From Calditrichia bacterium (GTDB lineage Bacteria; Calditrichota; Calditrichia; RBG-13-44-9): a stretch of DNA of 6,423 nucleotides. Location: contig JALXCH010000244.1 of NCBI GenBank assembly GCA_026991005.1, positions 1 to 6,423 of the forward strand. Reading direction: 5' to 3'. Positions 1 to 5,497 of the stretch are shown here, in pieces. Each line of letters starts with the position of its first letter. Positions within the stretch are counted from its first letter, which is position 1. Below the pieces are notes generated by a model. That model did not search any database, had not been told where the DNA came from, and saw only the letters and a list, made by a program, of their open reading frames with translations. The position numbers and the translations under genes are program-made.

Positions 1-138
1 AATTTCAGCATAATTAAAACTCGCATCATCAATGAATTCTTAATCAAAGCAGAAAAATCGTTAAAAATGTTCGTTTTTCACAAAAATCTCACGGATTCAG
101 GTTATATTTTAAACAATTACAGGAACTTTCTATTTTGA
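1..138 (+). CDS. Possible C-terminal end of an upstream gene (partial, uncertain)
   Basis: The first frame is open from the window edge for 45 codons and stops at TGA 136-138. The peptide is Lys/Asn/Phe-rich, includes the stretch FLIKAEKSLKMF, and ends NNYRNFLF. A stop-free run of this length in AT-rich DNA can arise by chance, and I recognise no family. The amphipathic helix pattern is loosely like the start of a HEPN domain, but the fragment is too short to assign. If real, the gene begins left of the window and ends about 130 bases before the MBOAT gene. It may equally be non-coding leader DNA. Confidence 0.22.
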   Translation, partial: NFSIIKTRIINEFLIKAEKSLKMFVFHKNLTDSGYILNNYRNFLF

Positions 139-192
139 ATCTTGCACACGCAATCACAATCATTTGCGGATGAAAAACATTAGTTTGTTTCC

Positions 193-206
193 GGGCGGAG
201 GAGGGG
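193..206 (+). other. G-rich island with four G-runs in the MBOAT leader
   Basis: GGGCGGAGGAGGGG consists of four runs of at least two G separated by single bases, inside an otherwise AT-rich leader and 66 bases before the MBOAT start codon. On the non-template strand and in the mRNA it could form a two-tetrad G-quadruplex. It also resembles a Shine-Dalgarno sequence, but no ATG or GTG follows at a usable distance. The nearest candidate is a TTG at 220, whose 20-codon frame ends at 280-282 and overlaps the MBOAT start. I regard a leader peptide as unlikely. Confidence 0.3.
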
Positions 207-271
207 AATCACATAATCATTGGAAATATCAATTAGCACAGTAAAATTGCCGTTGCTTAAAGGAACGGAAA

Positions 272-1780
272 ATGCTTTTTAATTCCAGAGAATTTATTTT
301 TCTCTTCTTACCAATCACCCTCGTTATTTTTTTTGTATTAGGGAAGTTTAAATATTTTAAGGCTGCTATTGCTTTTCTGGTTATAACCTCTCTTTTTTAT
401 TATAGTTACTGGAATCCCGTTTACATTTTTCTGATTCTCTCATCAATTTTGTTTAACTATTTCACTGGTATTTTGCTTATTCCGGAGCGATGGAATAATG
501 CTTTTATATCGCGTAAAACGGTTCTGGTGATTGGGGTAGCGTTTAATCTGGGGTTGCTGGCATATTTTAAATATGCTAATTTTCTGGTTGACAACGTCAA
601 TTTCCTGTTTAACACTCACTTTCATATAGGGCGCATTGTTTTACCTCTGGCCATTTCTTTTTTTACTTTTCAGCAAATTGCTTATCTGGTAGATGCCTAT
701 CGGGGCGAGAGCAAAGAGTATAATTTTTTACATTATGCTCTGTTTGTCACATTTTTCCCTCAGCTGATTGCCGGACCGATTGTCCATCACAAAGAGATGC
801 TGCCTCAGTTTAAGAAAAAATCCATTTATCGTTTTAAGTGGGGAAATCTGGCATCCGGATTAGAAATATTTTTATTGGGATTGTTTAAGAAGGTAGTTTT
901 TGCCGATGGAATAGCCGTTTACGCTAATCCTGTGTTCGAGGCAGCGAAGAACCACGCCAATTTAACGTTTTTTGAAGCCTGGGCGGGGGTTTTAGCTTAT
1001 ACGTTTCAGATTTATTTCGATTTTTCCGGATATTCCGATATGGCAATTGGTATCGGAAAAATGTTTGGAATTAATCTTCCCATAAATTTTCGTACTTCTT
1101 ATCAATCGGTCAACGTAATTGAGTTCTGGCGGCGGTGGCATATCACCCTTTCTCGATTTTTACGGGATTATCTCTACATCCCTCTCGGTGGGAACCGTAA
1201 AGGAACATTTCGCCGATATGTGAACCTAATGGTTACCATGCTTTTAGGAGGATTGTGGCACGGCGCTGCCTGGACATTTGTGGTGTGGGGTGGCTTGCAC
1301 GGAATTTATTTGATGATTAACCACGCCTGGCGCAATATCCGGAAACACCTGGGGCAGGACCTCCACCATACCACTCTGGTAGGCCGTGTTCTGGGGCGTG
1401 CGGTTACCTTTTTGGCTGTAACGGTAGCCTGGGTATATTTCCGGGCAGAGAGCTTCAATGCTGCCAATTGCATCCTCCGGGGGATGATGGGGAAAAATGG
1501 ATTTCTCCTTCCAGCACAAATTGTAAATTTCTTCCCTTTCCTGAAAAATTTTGTGGCTTCTACCGGTACTATGGAACTGTTAGGGGGTGGTACAGTCATG
1601 GGAGCAGTCGAAATGTTTGGGATGTTTTTAATCATGTTCGCTGTCATTTTTAGTTTGCCTCCTTTACCGGAGATGAAGCGAAAACAACGAGCTGTATTAT
1701 TAATATTAACTTTTTACTTTACTGTTCAGGCAGTACTTTTTACCCGAATTCCCTCTGAATTTATTTATTTTCAGTTTTAG
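272..1780 (+). CDS. MBOAT family membrane O-acyltransferase (AlgI/DltB-like)
   Basis: This 502-residue polytopic membrane protein should transfer an acyl group from a cytoplasmic donor through the membrane for O-acylation of an extracytoplasmic glycan or similar acceptor. The length is close to AlgI (about 520). The N-terminus MLFNSREFIFLFLP is the standard opening of bacterial AlgI-like proteins and supports this start, as does AAAGGA at 259-264, seven bases before the ATG. The family signature FPQLIAGPI lies at residues 162-170. WRRWHITLSRFLRDYLYIP starts at 286. LGGLWHGAAW contains the invariant His at 330, equivalent to the essential histidine near residue 322 of AlgI. I estimate about ten hydrophobic segments across the protein. 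It is intact and runs to a TAG two bases before the SGNH-like gene, so the two are probably translated together. The acyl group (acetyl is commonest) and the acceptor cannot be told from sequence. The AlgI-type class assignment is secure; the pathway is not. Confidence 0.95.
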   Translation: MLFNSREFIFLFLPITLVIFFVLGKFKYFKAAIAFLVITSLFYYSYWNPVYIFLILSSILFNYFTGILLIPERWNNAFISRKTVLVIGVAFNLGLLAYFKYANFLVDNVNFLFNTHFHIGRIVLPLAISFFTFQQIAYLVDAYRGESKEYNFLHYALFVTFFPQLIAGPIVHHKEMLPQFKKKSIYRFKWGNLASGLEIFLLGLFKKVVFADGIAVYANPVFEAAKNHANLTFFEAWAGVLAYTFQIYFDFSGYSDMAIGIGKMFGINLPINFRTSYQSVNVIEFWRRWHITLSRFLRDYLYIPLGGNRKGTFRRYVNLMVTMLLGGLWHGAAWTFVVWGGLHGIYLMINHAWRNIRKHLGQDLHHTTLVGRVLGRAVTFLAVTVAWVYFRAESFNAANCILRGMMGKNGFLLPAQIVNFFPFLKNFVASTGTMELLGGGTVMGAVEMFGMFLIMFAVIFSLPPLPEMKRKQRAVLLILTFYFTVQAVLFTRIPSEFIYFQF

Positions 1781-1782
1781 CT

Positions 1783-2754
1783 ATGATAAAAAAGTTTTTA
1801 ATTTACATTTTTATCTCTTGCTTGATTTATATTGCACTTTTTGTGTTTCTTATCAAGAAGCCGTTAACGGTTGGAATTATAGATGAATATTACAAGAAGA
1901 AAGAAGCGGCTATTGCTCGAATTCAGGGGAATAAACTTCTGTTGCTGGCGGGGAGTAATGGCCGGTTTAGCCATCGCTGCGAAACGATTCAGGAGATTAC
2001 GGGGATTCCTTCGGTGAATATGTCGGTAGAGGCAGGGATGTCATTAACTTATCAATTGGACAGATTGCGAAGATACCTGAAATCCGGGGACATGGTGTAT
2101 TTACCTCTGGAATACGAATACTACAATCGCAGCCGACGAGAAGAATTTTCCGGAAGCGAAGTCCCCTACATAGTGGAATATAATCCCGGTTATTTGAAGA
2201 AAATGAGTTTTGAACAGCTGATGAATGCTCTTTTTTACTTCGATATTAAATTTTTAATCTCCGGCGTTGGGGAAATGTATTTGTACAGCCGGGGGTATCA
2301 GCGGCGTTATTCGGTTAAAACGCTTACTCCCCAGGGAGACGAAAGCACCCATTCGGTGAAAAAAGCCGCACCCTATCGCAATTATATTATGAATTTAAAT
2401 TGGCACCAACCCACGCTTAACATGTTTAATCCCCGGGCGTACAGCGTGCAGATGTTGGCTCAATTTTTGGAATGGGCGCATCAAAAGGGAATTAAAGTGG
2501 TGGGAGGTTTACCCACGACGTTTAATGATAAACCTGTGCCAGAGGAATTAGTTCGTGCCCTGTGCCGATTTTATCAGAAACATTACCAGATGTTTGTGGT
2601 GTTGCCCAATCGGAGCCAGTATCCGCGGCGGATGTTTTTCGATACCGCCTATCACCTGTGCGAAGAGTACCAGATTGAACATTCCCGGAAAATTGCTCTT
2701 TTACTTAAACCCATATTCGAAGGCAAAGAGCAGATAACTAAAAATTGCAATTAA
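1783..2754 (+). CDS. Membrane-anchored SGNH-hydrolase-like protein, partner of the MBOAT
   Basis: This 323-residue protein has a single N-terminal hydrophobic segment (about residues 4-26) followed by KK, suggesting an uncleaved anchor with an extracytoplasmic domain. GSNGRFSH at 57-64 follows a hydrophobic strand (KLLLLA) and matches SGNH block I, with Ser58 as the likely nucleophile. VNMSVEAGMSL and then MVYLPLEYEYY fit the following conserved blocks. Near the C-terminus FFDTAYHL supplies Asp287 and His291 as the probable remaining catalytic residues; proteins encoded beside MBOATs commonly carry a D-x-x-Y-H-L pattern here. Such proteins (AlgJ/AlgX, PatB, DltD in their systems) finish the acyl transfer outside the membrane. 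The start codon is two bases after the MBOAT stop and no Shine-Dalgarno sequence is visible, so translation is likely coupled. Activity as transferase rather than esterase is inferred from context. I did not assign a gene symbol because homology to any one named protein is distant. Confidence 0.82.
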   Translation: MIKKFLIYIFISCLIYIALFVFLIKKPLTVGIIDEYYKKKEAAIARIQGNKLLLLAGSNGRFSHRCETIQEITGIPSVNMSVEAGMSLTYQLDRLRRYLKSGDMVYLPLEYEYYNRSRREEFSGSEVPYIVEYNPGYLKKMSFEQLMNALFYFDIKFLISGVGEMYLYSRGYQRRYSVKTLTPQGDESTHSVKKAAPYRNYIMNLNWHQPTLNMFNPRAYSVQMLAQFLEWAHQKGIKVVGGLPTTFNDKPVPEELVRALCRFYQKHYQMFVVLPNRSQYPRRMFFDTAYHLCEEYQIEHSRKIALLLKPIFEGKEQITKNCN

Positions 2755-2772
2755 TCTAAAAAGGAGGCAACT

Positions 2773-4473
2773 ATGAAGAAGGTGAAACGTTTTTTTCCTT
2801 TATTCCTCATTTTAGTCCTCACACCCATGTTGTTGATGTATTGTTCTAAAACGGAGAAGAATGATATGGAGAAGCAATTACAGGAATTTATTGCCCGGTA
2901 CGAGGCTAAAGTCATTCCCCTTAGCAAGGAAGCGAATTTAGCTTATTTCGAAGCGACGACTACCGGAAAAGATGAGCTGTACAAAAAATACGAACAGTTG
3001 CAGCTGGAGCTGGATAAGATTCATGCCAATAAACAGGATTTTGCCAGGCTTAAAGAGTTTCGAGCTTCAGGCGCCATTAAAGATTCCTTGTTAAAGCGCC
3101 AACTGGACATCCTTTACAATCTTTATCTGGAAAAACAGATTGACGAGCAGAAGCTGGAAAAGATGGTGAAGATGCAAACGGATCTGGAGAAAGAATATTC
3201 TAAATTCCGTGCTACCATCGATGGAAAACAATACACCGATAATCAGCTTGAGGAGATATTGAAAACGGAAACCGATTCCCGCAAGTTGCAAAAAGCCTGG
3301 GAAGCCAGCAAACAGGTGGGTGCTGCCGTTGCCCTCAAGGTACTAAAACTGGTGGCTCTGCGAAACGAAGCGGCGCGGGAGCTGGGATTTCCCAATTACC
3401 ACACCATGCAACTGGAGTTAGGGGAGCAAAATCCGGAACAGATCGAGCAGCTCTTTGATGAGCTGGACGAACTCACCCGGGATACGTTCCGGCAATTAAA
3501 ACAGGAGATCGATGCTTATCTGGTCAAACGTTACGGGATTCCCCATGATAAATTGATGCCCTGGCATTATCAAAACCGGTATTTTCAGGAAGCTCCTAAA
3601 ATTTACAAAGTAGATCTGGATAAGTACTACGCTAACCAGGATATTGTGGAGTTAACCCGGAAATATTATGCCAGTATCGGTTTGCCCATTGACGATTTGT
3701 TGCAGAAAAGCGATTTGTTCGAGCGTAAAGGGAAATACCAGCATGCCTATTGTACCGATATCGACCGGAATGGTGATGTACGAGTGGTGGCGAATGTGAA
3801 ACCCAATTACAACTGGATGAATACCATGCTGCATGAGTTTGGTCATGCCGTGTACGACCGCTACCACGATATGCATCTTCCCTGGTTGTTGCGCGAACCG
3901 GCGCACACGTTTACCACGGAAGCCATTGCCATGATGTTTGGCCGCTTTGCCTCCAATCCTGCCTGGATGCGCGATATGGGAGTGATTTCTCCCGATGAAG
4001 CCCGGAAAATCAGTGCCGATTGCTGGAATTCCCTGCGACTGGAGCAACTGGTATTCAGCCGCTGGGCACAGGTGATGTACCGCTTCGAAAAAAGCATGTA
4101 CGAGAATCCGAATCAGGATTTGAATAAGTTGTGGTGGGATCTGAAAGAGAAATATCAGTTCCTGCATCGACCACCCCATCGCAATGCACCGGATTGGGCA
4201 GCGAAAATTCACGTGGCACTCTACCCCGCTTATTATCACAACTACCTGATGGGGGAACTGCTGGCTTCTCAATTGTACTACTATATTGGCCAGAATATTC
4301 TGCATGCTCAGGATTTAAAGGATGTTAGCTATGTAAACCATCCGGAGGTTGGGCAGTATTTGCAGGAAAAAATATTTAAACCGGGGAAACGGTACTACTG
4401 GAATGATATGATTGAACGAGCCACCGGCGAAAAATTAACGGCTAAATATTACGCAAAACAGTTTGTGAAGTAA
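2773..4473 (+). CDS. Exported zinc metallopeptidase, M2/M3 (ACE/thimet-like) superfamily, probable lipoprotein
   Basis: This 566-residue protein should cleave short peptides outside the cytoplasm. A KKVKRFF positive start, a hydrophobic core and Cys24 (LLMYC, then SKTEKND) form a lipoprotein-type signal, though Tyr just before the Cys is atypical. Residues about 31-320 are largely helical and charged, with the M2-like segment KAWEASKQVGA followed by NEAARELGF. The zinc site is HEFGH at 354-358, with Glu383 in FTTEAIAMM as third ligand. The 25-residue step from His358 to Glu383 matches M3 thimet peptidases; ACE has 24. KIHVALYPAYYHNY (His480, Tyr484, Tyr487, Tyr488, Tyr491) corresponds to the substrate-binding His/Tyr region of ACE and thimet enzymes. 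The overall order resembles M2, but some spacings are M3-like. AAGGAGG at 2761-2767, five bases before ATG, is a strong ribosome binding site. It lies 18 bases after the SGNH-like gene, so it is probably in the same operon, with no obvious shared function. The substrate is unknown. Confidence 0.88.
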   Translation: MKKVKRFFPLFLILVLTPMLLMYCSKTEKNDMEKQLQEFIARYEAKVIPLSKEANLAYFEATTTGKDELYKKYEQLQLELDKIHANKQDFARLKEFRASGAIKDSLLKRQLDILYNLYLEKQIDEQKLEKMVKMQTDLEKEYSKFRATIDGKQYTDNQLEEILKTETDSRKLQKAWEASKQVGAAVALKVLKLVALRNEAARELGFPNYHTMQLELGEQNPEQIEQLFDELDELTRDTFRQLKQEIDAYLVKRYGIPHDKLMPWHYQNRYFQEAPKIYKVDLDKYYANQDIVELTRKYYASIGLPIDDLLQKSDLFERKGKYQHAYCTDIDRNGDVRVVANVKPNYNWMNTMLHEFGHAVYDRYHDMHLPWLLREPAHTFTTEAIAMMFGRFASNPAWMRDMGVISPDEARKISADCWNSLRLEQLVFSRWAQVMYRFEKSMYENPNQDLNKLWWDLKEKYQFLHRPPHRNAPDWAAKIHVALYPAYYHNYLMGELLASQLYYYIGQNILHAQDLKDVSYVNHPEVGQYLQEKIFKPGKRYYWNDMIERATGEKLTAKYYAKQFVK

Positions 4474-4504
4474 TTTGATTGTTTTGATGTAGGTGAACGG
4501 AAAA

Positions 4505-4530
4505 GGGTGAGGGGAAATTTCCCATCACCC
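4505..4530 (+). terminator. Strong palindrome, probable terminator of the three-gene unit
   Basis: GGGTGA (4505-4510) pairs with TCACCC (4525-4530). Inside lies the self-complementary GGGAAATTTCCC (4512-4523), with only a G/A mismatch at 4511/4524. The hairpin would have about ten to twelve pairs and a small AT loop. It begins 32 bases after the peptidase stop. It is followed by TATTATTG, T-rich rather than a pure T-tract, and preceded by AAAA, so it could work in either direction but may be a weak or Rho-assisted terminator. A protein-binding palindrome is an alternative. Confidence 0.6.
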
Positions 4531-4535
4531 TATTA

Positions 4536-4565
4536 TTGCTCAATTTGGGATTTGGTTTATATGAT
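4536..4565 (+). promoter_or_regulatory. Possible sigma70-type promoter for the pRiA4b-like gene
   Basis: TTGCTC (4536-4541) and TATGAT (4560-4565) are separated by 18 bases, directly after the putative terminator and 66 bases before the preferred start codon. The stretch is AT-rich and offers other candidate -10 elements such as TAATAT at 4572-4577. Promoter consensus in the likely host phylum differs from E. coli, so this is a guess from position and partial match. An independent promoter is expected here because the upstream unit appears to end at 4530. Confidence 0.25.
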
Positions 4566-4620
4566 ATGAAGTAATATATTCTATGAGCAAGGAAATTTTA
4601 GGGTCCGTCTTATTTAAAGT

Positions 4621-4625
4621 GAGGA
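4621..4625 (+). promoter_or_regulatory. Ribosome binding site that fixes the start of the pRiA4b-like gene
   Basis: GAGGA at 4621-4625 directly abuts a first ATG (4626), leaving no spacing, but stands six bases before a second in-frame ATG (4632). Only the second has normal Shine-Dalgarno spacing, so translation probably starts at 4632 and the longest open frame overstates the protein by two residues. Confidence 0.6.
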
Positions 4626-4631
4626 ATGAAA

Positions 4632-5195
4632 ATGGCTGTAAAGAAACAACAAAGTAATATTTACCAGCTTAAGATAACTTTGAAGGGAAGCAAACCACCC
4701 ATCTGGAGGAGAATACAGGTTAATAGTGATATAACTCTTCATAAGCTTCATAAAATTATACAGATAGTCATGGGGTGGTATGGTGGACATCTGCATCAGT
4801 TTATCATAAGGGGAAAGTATTATGGCATACCAGATCCTGAGATTGACTTTTATGATGTTAAGGATGAAAGACGGGTGAAATTGAATCGATTGGTTTCTAA
4901 AGAAGGGGAGAAGTTTATTTACGAGTATGATTTTGGTGATGATTGGGAACATGTCATATTACTCGAAAAAATCCTCCCACCAGAACCTGAGAAACATTAC
5001 CCCATTTGTATTAAAGGTAAGCGCGCCTGTCCACCAGAAGATTGTGGTGGAATCTGGGGGTATGAGGAATTTTTAAAAGCAATCAAAGACCCTAATCACC
5101 CGGAGCATGAGGAGATGTTAGAATGGATAGGAGGCGACTTTGATCCGGAGGAATTTGATTTAGAGTATGTCAATGAAATACTAAAAGAACTTTGA
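4632..5195 (+). CDS. Plasmid pRiA4b ORF-3 family protein
   Basis: This is a 187-residue soluble protein, counted from the preferred ATG at 4632. Family hallmarks run the full length. The N-terminal strand YQLKITLKGSKPPIWRRIQV is followed by LHKLHKIIQIVMGW and then GGHLHQF. YEYDFGDDWEH lies in the middle, with YDFGDDWEH at residues 99-107. The cysteine motif CPPEDCGG (Cys133, Cys138; another Cys at 126) leads into GYEEFLKAI. The acidic tail contains EWIGGDFDPEEFD. The family is named after an ORF on an Agrobacterium rhizogenes plasmid and is widespread, often as an accessory gene; to my knowledge no biochemical role is established. It stands alone between a terminator-like palindrome and a convergent gene. 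Codon use is unlike the peptidase gene: by hand count 10 of 21 Ile codons are ATA and 4 of 7 Arg codons are AGA or AGG. This suggests transfer from another genome. The length and ends look complete. Confidence 0.92.
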   Translation: MAVKKQQSNIYQLKITLKGSKPPIWRRIQVNSDITLHKLHKIIQIVMGWYGGHLHQFIIRGKYYGIPDPEIDFYDVKDERRVKLNRLVSKEGEKFIYEYDFGDDWEHVILLEKILPPEPEKHYPICIKGKRACPPEDCGGIWGYEEFLKAIKDPNHPEHEEMLEWIGGDFDPEEFDLEYVNEILKEL

Positions 5196-5206
5196 ATATA
5201 ATAATA

Positions 5207-5253
5207 CCCGCCATACCTGCGCAGGTAATATGCAGGTAGCTATGGTTTACGGG
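5207..5253. repeat. Extended imperfect inverted repeat around ACCTGCGCAGGT
   Basis: CCCG-CCATA-CCTGC (5207-5220) can pair with GCAGG (5232-5236), TATGG (5241-5245) and CGGG (5250-5253), with small bulges in the right arm. The left arm also contains the perfect 12-base palindrome ACCTGCGCAGGT (5215-5226), giving two mutually exclusive hairpins. It starts 11 bases after the pRiA4b-like stop codon. It could be a terminator for that gene without a clear T-tract, or a copy of a dispersed palindromic element. Only one copy is present in the window. Confidence 0.5.
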
Positions 5254-5271
5254 AGGTTGATAACATCCATA

Positions 5272-5427
5272 TTACCGGGAAGTCCAATCGATATGGTGCT
5301 TCCGGGGATAGGCAATGTAGGGTTTATACACACCATCCGGGGAGGTGTTTGAGCAAACATTTTCGATTAAGGATTCAGCTTCTTGAATGACCAAATTATC
5401 CTTAAGGGTAGAACTCCGTTTAATCAT
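5272..5427 (-). CDS. Doubtful small ORF or gene remnant, 51 codons
   Basis: The minus strand reads from ATG 5427-5425 to TAA 5274-5272. The peptide is polar and protein-like: it begins MIKRSSTLKDNL, contains EAESLIENV and GVYKPYIAYPRKHHIDW, and has no low-complexity bias. No Shine-Dalgarno sequence precedes the ATG and I recognise no family. A second minus-strand ATG at 5467-5465 opens MSKNLNKFPP. It would join this frame if the run of six C (plus-strand G at 5440-5445) had one more base, so the pair could be one frameshifted or decayed gene of about 65 codons. It could equally be chance: the opposite strand is open over part of the same stretch. Confidence 0.22.
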   Translation of the reverse strand: MIKRSSTLKDNLVIQEAESLIENVCSNTSPDGVYKPYIAYPRKHHIDWTSR

Positions 5428-5497
5428 TGAAGGTCTAATGGGGGGAATTTATTCAGGTTCTTCGACATATGAATTTAAAAATTTCAATACATTCTTT

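Larger units (their letters stand above)
5196..5497. other. Convergent intergenic region
   Basis: About 300 bases separate the ends of the pRiA4b-like gene and the minus-strand gene. The left part holds an extended inverted repeat at 5207-5253. The middle holds overlapping short frames on both strands: a 40-codon plus frame at 5230-5352 and a 51-codon minus frame at 5272-5427. The right part (about 5455-5497) is AT-rich with no clear hairpin plus T-tract for the minus-strand gene. Nothing here is a convincing complete gene; it may be decayed coding DNA. Confidence 0.5.

Noticed and set aside
75..108. Possible promoter TTTTCA...TATATT upstream of the MBOAT gene
   Set aside because: The spacing between elements is about 20 bases or more, too long for a sigma70 promoter. 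AT-rich DNA gives such matches by chance.
1244..1653. Overlapping ORFs on both strands within the MBOAT gene
   Set aside because: They sit over the conserved WHG region of the MBOAT. The translations are low-quality and no ribosome binding sites are visible.
3652..4305. 217-codon minus-strand ORF inside the peptidase gene
   Set aside because: It lies wholly antisense to the zinc-site region of a well-supported gene. Its translation is His/Ile/Gln-rich with no domain logic, typical of a shadow frame.
4614..4952. 112-codon minus-strand ORF opposite the pRiA4b-like gene
   Set aside because: It is antisense to conserved family motifs and extends just past the start of the real gene; no independent support.
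5230..5352. 40-codon plus-strand ORF in the convergent intergenic region
   Set aside because: It begins inside the inverted repeat, lacks a ribosome binding site and overlaps the minus-strand small ORF; no recognised family.
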